The notes: a model not told the origin generated them from the sequence alone. A stretch of 64,000 bases of DNA from Micromonospora profundi (GCF_011927785.1 NZ_JAATJK010000001.1:3162001-3226000), one strand, 5' to 3'. Shown: positions 41,938 to 51,314, counted from the stretch's first letter. Numbers and translations: made by a program.

Positions 41938-42528
41938 TCAAGACACCGATGGCGTGGTCCCGCCGGCCTTGCCGCCGAGCAGGCGAGCCTGCTCCTTCTT
42001 GAGCGTCGCGAAGCCGTCCCGCACGTACGTAACGAACGGCTCGCCCGGGTGCGCGATCAACGCCTGCCGCGGCAGCGACCCCGCCGGCCGGGCCAGATGC
42101 ACCTCATACGACGCCACGTGCGCGCAGAAGTCATGTAACGGTACGGGCATGTCATCCTCGGCGATCAGGTCGGCGTGCTTGACGATCAGGTCACGCATCT
42201 GCTTGTTCGCCGGCATCAACCCTTGCTGGAGCCAACGGATCCACTCTTCGGACTCGTCGACCGTCATCGCGCTGGCGTGCCGCTTTTCCCGCTCCGGCAG
42301 GTGTGATGTTCGCATGGTGCGCCACAGGTGCTCGTTCACCGACACGAGTGCGTGCAGCGGCCCGTACAGCTCGCGCAATTGATCGCCGACCCGGCTCAGG
42401 CGCGCTTTGCGCCGGTCGTTGCGCACAGACGCGAGCTGGTTCGCGACGAAGACGATCACCGCGATCACGACACTCGCCGAGGCGGTAATGACGGCTGGTT
42501 CGATGCTCTGTATCGCGGCGGCGGCCAT
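41938..42528 (-). CDS. Membrane-anchored protein of unknown function, partner of the TIR-STAND gene
   Basis: From ATG 42528 the 196-residue protein has one N-terminal membrane helix (AVITASASVVIAVIVFVANQL) and a cytosolic helical domain: RRKARLSRVGDQLRELYGPLHALVSVNEHLWRTM, then EEWIRWLQQGLMPANKQMRDLIVKHADLI and FCAHVASYEVHLA. Similar single-helix proteins with a RDQLxxLYGPL-type motif occur next to defence genes, but I know of no assigned function. The Shine-Dalgarno is weak. It is transcribed with the TIR-STAND gene (66-bp gap). Confidence 0.7.
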   Translation of the reverse strand: MAAAAIQSIEPAVITASASVVIAVIVFVANQLASVRNDRRKARLSRVGDQLRELYGPLHALVSVNEHLWRTMRTSHLPEREKRHASAMTVDESEEWIRWLQQGLMPANKQMRDLIVKHADLIAEDDMPVPLHDFCAHVASYEVHLARPAGSLPRQALIAHPGEPFVTYVRDGFATLKKEQARLLGGKAGGTTPSVS

Positions 42529-43049
42529 GACTTGATCGTCGCCGAACGGCGAATCGCCGGTCAATCGCCGCTTCACCGCCTGTCGATCCGACCAAGGAGC
42601 GACCAGACCGGGGCGAGCGGGGGATGCGCGAGGGTGGCGCGGTCCGGCGGCTGGGTCCACACGCCGACGAGATGCACGTCGCTGCCGGTGGGGAAATCGC
42701 TCCAGCAGATCGAACCGTGTAGGAATAGTCCATTTGTACCGCTGGCGACTGGCATCGACTTCTGCCAAAAAAATAGAGCGACGTCACGGCGAGCAGGTTC
42801 GCCGTAGATGCCAGGTCCTGGACCGCCACTCAAGATCGATTTACTTTTGTGCCGCTGTCCGCGCGTTGACCCCTGCCAGGCGCAGTGCCTGTCGTGCCGA
42901 CGTGCGATTAGTCTTTCTGGCTCTCGGTGGCTTGCTGCCGCTGCCCAACTCAGGGCGGGCGGCGCTCTGAAACGTCTCGCGGCTCTGCTCCGGTGGAATT
43001 CGCCATCTCCACTCTACGGCCGACGCGGAGGCATATCTGGTCGAAGAGT
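42529..43049. other. Intergenic region between the Wadjet operon and the TIR-STAND operon
   Basis: No gene supported. It lies downstream of jetD and holds the promoter of the membrane-protein/TIR-STAND operon. The short open frames seen have no start signals. Confidence 0.5.
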
Positions 43050-44342
43050 TTACGCAGGTGGGTGGCTATTCAAGACAGCCTGAAGGGCGGCCCGTGCAGT
43101 GGCTTCTTGCTCGATCGCGTAGCCCCGGTGCAGGCAGCGTTGCGCGAAGGCACCGACCTCATCCGGGCGTTGTGCGAGCTGCTGGAGGCGGCTGCGGCTG
43201 TGGGTGTTGAAGGGCCGGCCTTCGTCGTGCGGCACGGTGCCGACGTCTACGACGTGGATGGTGGTATCCGGTGGCAGGTTGTCGTGGATGCGGGCGGTGA
43301 TGCGGACGCCGCCGAGGTCGGCGTCCGCGCAAATGACGACCGCGGAGGTCTGCTGCGTCGCCTGGACGATCATCGACACGACGGCGTCGGGCGGCTGCCC
43401 GTGGCACCAGATGACCGGCAGGTCGGCCCGGGTGTCACAGACCGTTTCGGCCGCCTGCCGGTTCTCCACGACCAGCAGGACATCGCCCGGCCCGGTGACG
43501 GTCAGTCGCGGCAGCATGTGAGGGCTCAGCCGGATGTCGTGCGGCCCGGGCATCGCCGACAGGTCGAGGATGGAGCCGTCGGTCGTGTGCAGCAGGATCG
43601 GGCCGCCGCACCCGATGTACGGGTTGCGGGCCACGCCGAGTGCGATGAGTGTCTCGTGGTCGAAGCCCATCGAGGCGAGCAGATGGTTCACGTCGTCGCG
43701 GGCTTTCGTGTCCTTGGCGTGACTCTGCACGAAGGCGCGAAGCGAATCGTGGCTGCGGCCCTCGGCCAGGTCGGTGGCGGCGCGCACCGCCCACAGCAAC
43801 CGGTCGGGATGATCGGTATCACGGAGTGCCCGGCTGGCATCCGGCCAGTCGTCGGCGAGCGCCGACGCGATCTGCTCCGCCCTGGCGCGAAGGGTGCTGG
43901 TGTCGTCGCGACGGCGGCTTCGGCGCTTTTGCTCGGCTGCCGTGAGGTCGGGGTGCGGGTACACCCGGCGTGGCGGCTGGGCCAGGGCGTTGCCGTTGAG
44001 GGTGTAGCCGATCGTGACGCAGCCGGATTCGGCGAGTTCCAGCATGATGCGCAGCGCGTCGGTGCCTAACCTGCTGCTGACACCGGCCCAGCTGTGCTCG
44101 CTGCGGATGACCCAGCTCCAGTCGCTGTCGCTGAGCAGGCCCTCCGGTCGGCGGGGGGCCTCGCTCGGTTCTGCGGTGCGGAGCCGGGCCGAGCGCGGTC
44201 TCGGTCGGCCTCGGCTGTCGCGGGGGTAGCGGCCGCTGGGAGGCAGTGGTGCGTAGGCGACCAGGCCCGGATAGTCGCGGATCCAGCTCAGGGTGATCTC
44301 GGGATCCGGCTCCCCGTCAGTGGTGCCGTCGGTGTCGGTCAT
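43050..44342 (-). CDS. jetD: Wadjet JetD/MksG-type Toprim nuclease
   Basis: The 430-residue protein is the DUF2220-like nuclease of Wadjet/MksBEFG systems. The C-terminal Toprim domain shows Glu293 in VLLVVENRQAAETV and the DxD pair Asp340/Asp342 in VVICADADLGGVRI, the metal-binding residues that cut plasmid DNA. The N-terminal half has the DNA-clamp-like segment SWVIRSEHSWAGVSSRLGTDA. Its ATG overlaps the jetC stop (ATGA). JetD is the effector that the SMC motor JetABC delivers to small circular DNA. It is the last gene of the operon. Confidence 0.93.
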   Translation of the reverse strand: MTDTDGTTDGEPDPEITLSWIRDYPGLVAYAPLPPSGRYPRDSRGRPRPRSARLRTAEPSEAPRRPEGLLSDSDWSWVIRSEHSWAGVSSRLGTDALRIMLELAESGCVTIGYTLNGNALAQPPRRVYPHPDLTAAEQKRRSRRRDDTSTLRARAEQIASALADDWPDASRALRDTDHPDRLLWAVRAATDLAEGRSHDSLRAFVQSHAKDTKARDDVNHLLASMGFDHETLIALGVARNPYIGCGGPILLHTTDGSILDLSAMPGPHDIRLSPHMLPRLTVTGPGDVLLVVENRQAAETVCDTRADLPVIWCHGQPPDAVVSMIVQATQQTSAVVICADADLGGVRITARIHDNLPPDTTIHVVDVGTVPHDEGRPFNTHSRSRLQQLAQRPDEVGAFAQRCLHRGYAIEQEATARAALQAVLNSHPPA

Positions 44343-47300
44343 GTCTGCGGCTCCGGCCGGAACGAGGTCATCCAGTCGGAGAGCAGTTGCACCCGGGCGG
44401 TGTCGGCTTCGCTGCCGATGACGATCGGTGCCTGGTTGTACGGCATGACGTCGGACGGGCGGCGCAGCTTGATGTAGAGGCTGGACGCGCCGATCGCGTA
44501 CCTCTCCATGTCGTCCTGCAGGGCGCCGACGACGCTGATCGCCCGGTCGCGGCCGATGTTCTCGAACAGGGCGACGGCGTCACGGCGGTGTGCCGCGCCG
44601 AGGTTGCGGCCGAGTTCGTCGAGGACCAACAGCAGCGGCCGGTCCTGGGCGCCAGCGAGTGCCGCCGCGCAGACGAGCTTCACGGCTTTGTCGTCCATCT
44701 GGGCGGTGTTGCCGCGCAGCCGGTACGACGACGGCGGCTTGCCCTCGCCGCGCCGCCAACGTGGGGTGATCGTCCACTGCCACGGCTTCTCCGGGTCGGC
44801 GGGGGCCTCCGGTTCCGGGAAGTCGAGGTTGCCGCCGTAGCCGCCGTAGGTCTGGTCGAGCCGGTCGAACTCGTCGGATACCTGCCGCAGCTTCGCCTTG
44901 ATCGCTTTGGCGGTAGTCGACCGCAACGCCTCCGACGTTCGCCGAGCCTCGTCGAGCGCGGCCTTCGCTCCAGTCAGGGTGATCGTCTTCGCCTGCCGCT
45001 CCCGCTGGATCTGGGAGGCGTTCTCCCGGTCGACACGCTCATGATCGGTCAGGAAGTTCCCAACGATCCGCAACACATCGGGGATCAGCCGCACATATGC
45101 ACCTCCGGTGCGCCGGTCGGCGCGTTGCTCGTCGACGACGCGCAGTTCCTCCGGCCGGTTCTGCTCCGGGTCACCGGGCGGAAAGCACGCGGCGCGCACC
45201 TCGTTTGCCAGCCGCGCGCACACCTCGTCCCACTCCGCCGGCGGCCGCATCGCCTCGCTCTCGTCGAGCGTGAGCAGGTGCTGCTCGGCGGTACCCACCG
45301 TTCCGGTCCATTGAGCGTTCAGGCGGGGAAGATCGAGATCTGTACGCTGCTGGAGCAGTGCGGTCCACTGTGTGCGGTTCTCTTCGAGTTCCTTCTTCAG
45401 GGTGGCCAGAGTGCGGTTCGCCGTGTCGATCTGCTGGGCCCGGGCGGCTTTCTCACCGAGAGCGGCCTCGTAGCCGATCTTCGCCTGCCGCAACGGTCCG
45501 TCGAGTTTGCTCAGCTCCACTTCAATGGCGGAGTTGCGATTACGGAGCTTGGTCACCTTGTCGCGAACCGCACCAGCATCGGCCTCGGCTTTCGCGCCAC
45601 GCAGGTGTGTGTCGGCGCGGCTCTTGGTCCGTTCGGCCTCACGGATCCCCTCGTCAGCGTCGTCGTCCTCGCCGGCGGCTCTCGCCAGTTGATCCTGGGC
45701 GGCTCGGATTCGGCCAGCACGACCGGTCAGGGCCTCCGGGAGACCGGCGATCCCGTGCACACCAGCCACAGGATCGATATGCCCGGGAGCACCGGCTCGC
45801 TCTGCCAACGCCGCTAGGAATCGACCCACCGGTAGGTCGGGATTCGCGGCGGACGGCAGGCCTGGCCCGAGCAGGTGGTCGGCCGGGTCTGCCTCGACCA
45901 GCAAGCTTCCAGGTAACGCGGCCAGTAGTTGGACGGCTTCTTGCGCTTGGTGATGAGCGACGGCGACCGCGTGCCGATAGGGCAGCAGCCGAGCTTCCCA
46001 AACGGGCCGCTGCTGTTCGGTTAAGGAGATCGTGTCGACCAGCGGCGCAGCGGTGATGTCGTTCGCCCGTAGCAGCCGGACCTGGGCGACCGCGACATCC
46101 TCGCCCTTCTCGGCCGCCGACAGCGCCGACTTGGCAACCCGCAGCGCGTGCTCGGTACGGCCTTTGATCCGCTCCGCTGCCTGGACCATCCTCTCGGCTT
46201 CGGCGATCTCCTCCTCGGCCTGTTCAACGGTGCGCCCGTCAGCGACGGCCGCGACGGCTTGAAGGGTCCGCAGCTGTCCACCGAGGGTTTCGATCGAGCC
46301 GACGTTCTGATTCTGCTCGACCTTCAGCGCGCTCTCGACGGCCTTCTGATCCTCGTACGTCTTGATCCGGGTTCGGCAGCTCTCGTCGAACGCCTTGTCG
46401 TCGGACAGCCGACTGACCTTCTCACCGGCTGTTCCGATCTGCGCGTCCAGTTCCTCGCGCCGACGCTCCTTCGCCTCGATGTCCACGGTGATCCGCTCGG
46501 ATTCGTGGAAGCCGTCGACCAGGTGCCGGGCGCAACGGCTTCGCCAGCTGTCACGCGCCTCGGCCAGCAACGTCCGGGCACGCTCCCGTGAGGCGATGCC
46601 GTCCTCCACCACCTTCATCCGGTCGTCCCACAGCTCGTACTCCTCCTCGGCCCGCGCGGCCCGCCCGGCATGTTCGTACTCCTCGGCCCGGGACTTCTGT
46701 TCCTGTTCGATCTCGGCGGTCAGGCCGGTCAGCGCACCGATGGCCTCGAAGATCCGTTCCGGGGTCAGCTCGTTGAGCGGCTGGGCGAGCAGGTTCGCGG
46801 TCGGGCTGGCCCGTACCGAGGTCGACAGGAAGGACACGCACCTGACCGTCGAGCCGTACAGGGTGCGGGCGAGCCGGTTGGCGCGGATGTCGGTGCGGCC
46901 GTTGCTGCGCGGCAGCGCGTCCCACAAGCCGTCGGCGCCGCCGGCCCGCTCGTCCTCCGTGTCACCGAACGGCACGTGCAGCCGATGGGCCCACCGCAAC
47001 TCCACGTGCGGACTCTGCCGGTTGATCCGCAGCCACACCGTCAACGCCGACGCATCCAGCTCCTCCGCCGTGGTGGCCTGCGGCGGCACGAACACGCCGA
47101 TCAGGTAGCCCCGGTCGGCGTTGGCGTGCATCGCCTCCTGGCCGGCGAGCTCGGCGGTGAACAGCAACTCGGCCGCTGCCTGCGCCCCAGACTGCAACCG
47201 CCACTGCTCGTCGGCGTGCAGCAGGCTCAGTCCGGCGATGAACGACGACTTGCCGGCACCGTTGGAATCCGAGGGCCCCTGTCCTGCCACGGTGATCAGT

Positions 47301-47428
47301 CCACGAGCGGTGATCGGCACCGGGTGAGTCGACAGCCGCGAGATGTTGACCATCTGGATGCCAGCGAGGACGCGCGCTCCGACGATGTCCTCGACGACTC
47401 CGTCCGACGGCACGGCTACAGACGTCAA
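44339..47428 (-). CDS. jetC: Wadjet JetC/MksB-type SMC ATPase
   Basis: The 1,029-residue SMC-like ATPase has Walker A GPSDSNGAGKSSF near residue 51-63, long coiled coils with a hinge in the middle, and C-terminal Walker B LLLVLDELGRNLG (D937, E938) followed by the D-loop. TTG 47428 is chosen because it overlaps the jetB stop by TTGA and has GGGAGGG about 5 nt upstream; the frame stays open beyond, into jetB. It is the loop-extruding motor that senses DNA size and topology in Wadjet. Homologues are MukB/MksB. Confidence 0.93.
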   Translation of the reverse strand: MTSVAVPSDGVVEDIVGARVLAGIQMVNISRLSTHPVPITARGLITVAGQGPSDSNGAGKSSFIAGLSLLHADEQWRLQSGAQAAAELLFTAELAGQEAMHANADRGYLIGVFVPPQATTAEELDASALTVWLRINRQSPHVELRWAHRLHVPFGDTEDERAGGADGLWDALPRSNGRTDIRANRLARTLYGSTVRCVSFLSTSVRASPTANLLAQPLNELTPERIFEAIGALTGLTAEIEQEQKSRAEEYEHAGRAARAEEEYELWDDRMKVVEDGIASRERARTLLAEARDSWRSRCARHLVDGFHESERITVDIEAKERRREELDAQIGTAGEKVSRLSDDKAFDESCRTRIKTYEDQKAVESALKVEQNQNVGSIETLGGQLRTLQAVAAVADGRTVEQAEEEIAEAERMVQAAERIKGRTEHALRVAKSALSAAEKGEDVAVAQVRLLRANDITAAPLVDTISLTEQQRPVWEARLLPYRHAVAVAHHQAQEAVQLLAALPGSLLVEADPADHLLGPGLPSAANPDLPVGRFLAALAERAGAPGHIDPVAGVHGIAGLPEALTGRAGRIRAAQDQLARAAGEDDDADEGIREAERTKSRADTHLRGAKAEADAGAVRDKVTKLRNRNSAIEVELSKLDGPLRQAKIGYEAALGEKAARAQQIDTANRTLATLKKELEENRTQWTALLQQRTDLDLPRLNAQWTGTVGTAEQHLLTLDESEAMRPPAEWDEVCARLANEVRAACFPPGDPEQNRPEELRVVDEQRADRRTGGAYVRLIPDVLRIVGNFLTDHERVDRENASQIQRERQAKTITLTGAKAALDEARRTSEALRSTTAKAIKAKLRQVSDEFDRLDQTYGGYGGNLDFPEPEAPADPEKPWQWTITPRWRRGEGKPPSSYRLRGNTAQMDDKAVKLVCAAALAGAQDRPLLLVLDELGRNLGAAHRRDAVALFENIGRDRAISVVGALQDDMERYAIGASSLYIKLRRPSDVMPYNQAPIVIGSEADTARVQLLSDWMTSFRPEPQT

Positions 47429-48078
47429 CGCTGCCCTCCCACGCGGTTGTGCCGGCGTTCCCGGATCGCTGCGGCCAGCGGATGGTCGGGTGCCGCGGCG
47501 AGAATCAACTGGTCCTGCAACTGCTCGCGGGCGGCCGGCGTCAGCCGTGACAACTGTGGGCCCGGGACGTATCCGCTGTCGTGGTCGCCGCCGCGAACCG
47601 TTCGGAGCAGCCCACATGCGGTCAACCGGCCCAGGGCCGCTCTGACCTCGCCGACCGGCACCTTGCTGTCACGGGTGACGTCCTGCAACCTGGTTGGGAA
47701 CGGGCTCTCCCAGGAGTCCGCGGCGATCTGCTCCTCGCTGCGCGGAATCGCCACCGAGTGGACCAGCACCAGAACCAGAACGGCCCGGTCGGCGAGCGAC
47801 AGCGGCTGCCACCCCGTCTCGGTGAGCTCAGTCCGTACGGCGTCGTCGAACCCGGACGTGAAGTGCAACTGGTCGACCGTCACCAGTGTCCGGCCGGTTC
47901 GGCGAAGTAGCTCTTCCAGCCGTTCGCGGCTCGTCGCATCGCTCAGCGCGGGCAGGAACTGTCGATGAACCGGACCGCTGCCATGCTCCAGCAGCGCGTA
48001 CGCGGCTTCGACCAGCTCCCGCTGCCGATCGGGCAACGTCCCGAGCACCTCTTCGAAGATCGAATTCGGGCGGTTCAC
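47425..48078 (-). CDS. jetB: Wadjet JetB/MksE-type subunit
   Basis: The 217-residue protein sits at the MksE position and has winged-helix character: DRQRELVEAAYALLEHGSGP, then LQDVTRDSKVPVGEVRAALGRLTACGLLRTV. MukE/JetB proteins are kite subunits that bind the kleisin JetA and DNA. Its GTG overlaps the upstream stop by GTGA and its stop overlaps jetC by TTGA. Assignment rests on position, length and weak pattern match. Confidence 0.8.
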   Translation of the reverse strand: MNRPNSIFEEVLGTLPDRQRELVEAAYALLEHGSGPVHRQFLPALSDATSRERLEELLRRTGRTLVTVDQLHFTSGFDDAVRTELTETGWQPLSLADRAVLVLVLVHSVAIPRSEEQIAADSWESPFPTRLQDVTRDSKVPVGEVRAALGRLTACGLLRTVRGGDHDSGYVPGPQLSRLTPAAREQLQDQLILAAAPDHPLAAAIRERRHNRVGGQR

Positions 48079-48614
48079 GACCCCTCCGAGCTGTCCTCAG
48101 CGGTGTCGGGGATCAACCGCCACAGCTCCCGAAGAGTGCTCAGCTCCAGCGACCCGAAGGACGCGATCCGCGGACCGATCCGCACCGTGTCCGTTCCCTC
48201 CAGCAGGACCCAACCGGGTACCGATAGGCGCCGGAGCCCTGCGGACAGCAGTTGCTGACGACTCACCTTGTTACGGCCCGGCACCAGCCGTTGCAACACC
48301 TGACCGACATGAGTCGTCGAAGCCGGCAGCCCGGGCCATGGATCCGTCGCGGGATCGGGCCAGCAACACCGCAAAGTCGCGGCCAGTACTCGCAGAGTTC
48401 CCTTGCTGTCCATCATCGAGGTGCGCGGCACCCCGTACTCGATCAGAACAGCCGGTCCCGCGCTGTCAGGCACGTTCGGGATCAGCCATACCGCCTGGGC
48501 GTCAGCCTCCACCAGACGGCGCAGCCCGGCCGGTGTCGGTCCGCCAGCGGAGACCTGCTGCGGACCGCCGGACCGGATCCGCGCCCACCACAGGGCCGCA
48601 TCACGCTCGTTCAC
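48075..48614 (-). CDS. Extra gene in the Wadjet operon, unknown (179 aa)
   Basis: The 179-residue protein starts at GTG 48614, overlapping the jetA stop by GTGA, and ends overlapping the jetB start by GTGA, so it is fully embedded in the operon. Segments: GLRRLVEADAQAVWLIPNVP, GTLRVLAATLRCCW, SRQQLLSAGLRRLSVPGWVLLEG and LELSTLRELWRLIP. The last part looks like a winged helix. Four-gene Wadjet systems (A, B, C, D) have no counterpart here. It could be a second kite-like subunit, a DNA-binding accessory or a split part of JetA. I do not recognise a family. Confidence 0.75.
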   Translation of the reverse strand: MNERDAALWWARIRSGGPQQVSAGGPTPAGLRRLVEADAQAVWLIPNVPDSAGPAVLIEYGVPRTSMMDSKGTLRVLAATLRCCWPDPATDPWPGLPASTTHVGQVLQRLVPGRNKVSRQQLLSAGLRRLSVPGWVLLEGTDTVRIGPRIASFGSLELSTLRELWRLIPDTAEDSSEGS

Positions 48615-49828
48615 GCCGCCTCCTGCTGGTCCCGGCGGAACCAGCCGTCGGAGACCCACGTCCGCGTGGACGTCACATCGACACGCCACCCATCACCCCA
48701 GGTCACCATGTACGGCAGCTCCGGGCGTAGATGGATCGCGGTGACCTCCGACAACACTCGCCGACCGGTCGGCCAGTCACCCGCGTCGGCGAGAAGCTGC
48801 GCCACCGTGACCACGTCCCGCCCGGCAAGCAACTCCTCCGCGCGCTGAGCCAGCAGCGTCGCCTCCGGGTCAACGTCGACTTCCGTCGGCGGAGGCTCGT
48901 CGTCGACACGCGGTCGCGGCGGCGGCACCCGGCCAGTGTCGGATTGCAGCCCTTCCTCCACGGCGTCCAGCAGATCGTCGGCGGTGAAAAACGGCTCTGG
49001 CGCGTCGAACAGCAAACCGTCCAGGGCCCGGGCCAGTCCCGCGGTGCTGCTGTCACGCGCGAAGGTGCGCCACCGCTCGGTCGGCAGCAACCCCAGTGCA
49101 CGCGTCTTACCAGCGTGCGCCAGCAGCCGCCCGGCCGCGGTGTTCAACGCGTCGCGATAGGCCGCCAGCGCCATCCGGAGCTGCGTGCACTCCGGCAACA
49201 ACTGCGGATGCCGGTCCGCGGCCGCGTTGTGATACACCCGCGCCTTGTCGAGCAGGTCGCTGTTACCCAGCAGCGGCTGCGCCTGCGTCCGCAAGGACTC
49301 GACCGTCGCCGACTTCGCCAACTGCATGATCGGATTCGCCAGCAGCCGGAAAACCGTCGTCATCTCCAGCAACTGCTCGCGCACCACCTCCAGGGTCGTG
49401 TCATCGTCGTCCAGCGCCAGCCGGGCCATCGACAACATCCGGTGCAGCTCCGCCTGGCCCCCGGTCTGCGACAACCGGCGCAGAAAAAGCAACATCACAT
49501 ACGGCGCGAACGTCGCCTGGTAGAACATCTCGTGCGGCCGCTCGTTGACCCGGGTCACCGCACGGTACGACCGCAGCACCTCGAACCGGCGCCGGACCAC
49601 ATCCGCCGGCACCGCCGGACATGCAAGCACGGCCTGTTCGATCGTCATCCCGGCCGGCCCCGCGTCAGCGAACGCCTGCAAGATCGACTCGTCGACTCCG
49701 ACCGAGTCCGCGTCATCCACCATCGCATTGGCGTTCCGCGCCAACACCGCGAAGACCTGCCGGTAGATCCCGAGAACAGCCGATTCGGCAGCGTAGTCAT
49801 CGAACGTCAAGGCCGCTGCATCGCTCAT
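48611..49828 (-). CDS. jetA: Wadjet JetA/MksF-type kleisin
   Basis: The 405-residue protein occupies the first position of the operon, as MksF/JetA does. It has an N-terminal winged-helix and helical region (ESAVLGIYRQVFAVLARNANAMVDDADSVG, VRRRFEVLRSYRAVTRVNER), a helical middle with LDLLDKARVYHN-like segments, and a C-terminal domain (TVAQLLADAGDWPTGRRVLSEVTAI). Kleisin JetA bridges the SMC heads and JetB. No Shine-Dalgarno is obvious upstream of the ATG. The assignment combines position with the kleisin-like layout. Confidence 0.8.
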   Translation of the reverse strand: MSDAAALTFDDYAAESAVLGIYRQVFAVLARNANAMVDDADSVGVDESILQAFADAGPAGMTIEQAVLACPAVPADVVRRRFEVLRSYRAVTRVNERPHEMFYQATFAPYVMLLFLRRLSQTGGQAELHRMLSMARLALDDDDTTLEVVREQLLEMTTVFRLLANPIMQLAKSATVESLRTQAQPLLGNSDLLDKARVYHNAAADRHPQLLPECTQLRMALAAYRDALNTAAGRLLAHAGKTRALGLLPTERWRTFARDSSTAGLARALDGLLFDAPEPFFTADDLLDAVEEGLQSDTGRVPPPRPRVDDEPPPTEVDVDPEATLLAQRAEELLAGRDVVTVAQLLADAGDWPTGRRVLSEVTAIHLRPELPYMVTWGDGWRVDVTSTRTWVSDGWFRRDQQEAA

Positions 49829-50177
49829 AGGAGGTCGACAATATCGCGGTAAGCCAGCAAGCAGGAGAACCTACGTACGCCGAAGCTGTCGGATGTTCAT
49901 CCGGCCTTCGACGACAAGATCATCGGACGACGCCTCGCCCTCGAGCCGCCCGGTGACGGATAGCCATGGGCGGCTCAATAGCGATGCTCTCAGCCTTCCC
50001 GTGCAGCTGCGCCGAGCGGGGCGGCATCCACTTCTTGGCACTCTGCCCATCCCCTACCGGCGCCCCCCGCCCGCCCAACGGCTCCGCGTGGGCCCTACCG
50101 CCTTCCGCCGGGACTACAAAACGAACGTTTGACAGACCCCCATGTGGATCTGAGGGTACGAGCATCGTTATGTTTAT
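49829..50177. other. Intergenic region between jetA and the intein gene
   Basis: It should contain the divergent promoters of the Wadjet operon (minus) and the intein gene (plus). A TTGACA at 50129-50134 is a possible -35 element for the intein gene. A frame on the plus strand (KLSDVHPAFDDKIIGRRLAL, ending near 49962) reads like a protein tail but has no start and no recognised family. Confidence 0.4.
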
Positions 50178-51314
50178 ATGCTTCGCATGAAGATCATCCC
50201 CGGTGGCGGGCATTCGTGGAAAACCGGAGTCAAGGGCCTCGGGTTCCTGTCTAATCCCGTGGTCGGCAGTTCCAAGGTCGCGACCCGCGAAGGCGAGCGC
50301 GAGATCAAGGACCTGGCCGGCCAGAACGTTGCGGTGCTGTCGATGTCCGACACCTGCAACTATGCCGAGCGCAAGTGGAGGTCGATCGGTACCTGGCGAC
50401 CTGCAAGGGTCATCTGCGCCGGCGAGCAGGACACCTACCGCGTCAAGTTCGAGTCGGGCCGTGAGGTGATCTCGACCGCGGAGCACCTCTGGTACACCGT
50501 CCGCAGCCGCACCAAGTTGGCTACCCTCGACCTGGTTGGCGAGAAGGTCCCCGTCATGGCGGCCCCGCGCCCGGCCGAGGACGGCGACTACTGGGTTGGC
50601 GTCATGCGGGGCATCATCTATGGCGACGGCGGTACCACCGGCGACACTCCGACCGGCGAGCCGGGCAAGGCGCACATCCGGATCTACGCCGATGAGAAGC
50701 GCGAGTTGCTGTCCATCTTCGAGAAGTTCGGCCACCGGGTGCAGGTTCACGGTGACGGCGTCGGCTACGTGGGCCGGCTGCCGCGGGCCTGGAAGCGCGA
50801 GTTCCCTTCGATCGAGGAGTCCGCATCGTTTTGGCGCGGCTTCATGGCCGGCTGGCTCGCCGCCGACGGGCACGTCGACAAGCGGGGCGTCGTGACGCTG
50901 TTCAACAAGAACGAATCGGTCCTAACTGACGCCCGCGCCGGCTTCCTCAAGGCAGGCGTCATCACGAGCGTCGCCATAATGCACCGTCAGGACAACCCGT
51001 TCAAGCCGGACGAGCGGGCACCGCTCTACCGGCTAAGCCTGCGCCGGTTCTGCATGGACCCGCGCGACCTTTTGACCTTGGAAAAGCGCGAGCGGTTCGA
51101 GGCCAAGCCGGTGCGCTTCGTACTCGAAAGCGACACCGTCGTGGCGGTCGAGAAGACCGGCCTCGCCGAGCCGGTGTACTGCTGCCTGGAGAACGTCACC
51201 AAGTCTTGGACGGTCAACGGCGTGCTCACCGGCAACTGTCATGTCGCCCCGTGGCCCGAGCGGCTTAACACGAGCAGGGCCCAACCCGGAGGCATAGCCG
51301 ATCCGGAGGCGTAG
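50178..51314 (+). CDS. Orphan intein with LAGLIDADG homing endonuclease, lacking the N-terminal nucleophile
   Basis: The 378-residue protein is nearly all intein. Splicing block A is present as VVGSSKVATREGEREIKDLAG, but the position of the essential Cys/Ser1 is Pro27. Block B is FESGREVISTAEHLWYTV. The homing endonuclease carries two dodecapeptides, GVMRGIIYGDGG (near 141-152) and GFMAGWLAADGH (near 221-232). Blocks F/G read AEPVYCCLENVTKSWTVNG then VLTGNC, with Asn353-Cys354, and Gly where His is usual. Only about 26 residues precede block A and 24 follow Cys354, ending in a stop, so the host protein is missing. It probably acts as a free-standing endonuclease or is a relic. Confidence 0.85.
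   Translation: MLRMKIIPGGGHSWKTGVKGLGFLSNPVVGSSKVATREGEREIKDLAGQNVAVLSMSDTCNYAERKWRSIGTWRPARVICAGEQDTYRVKFESGREVISTAEHLWYTVRSRTKLATLDLVGEKVPVMAAPRPAEDGDYWVGVMRGIIYGDGGTTGDTPTGEPGKAHIRIYADEKRELLSIFEKFGHRVQVHGDGVGYVGRLPRAWKREFPSIEESASFWRGFMAGWLAADGHVDKRGVVTLFNKNESVLTDARAGFLKAGVITSVAIMHRQDNPFKPDERAPLYRLSLRRFCMDPRDLLTLEKRERFEAKPVRFVLESDTVVAVEKTGLAEPVYCCLENVTKSWTVNGVLTGNCHVAPWPERLNTSRAQPGGIADPEA

Noticed and set aside
42573..42833. 86-codon minus-strand frame upstream of the membrane protein
   Set aside because: No start signal and no recognisable pattern; it may be chance.
49920..50873. 317-codon minus-strand frame opposite the intein
   Set aside because: It is antisense to clear intein motifs and has shadow-type composition.
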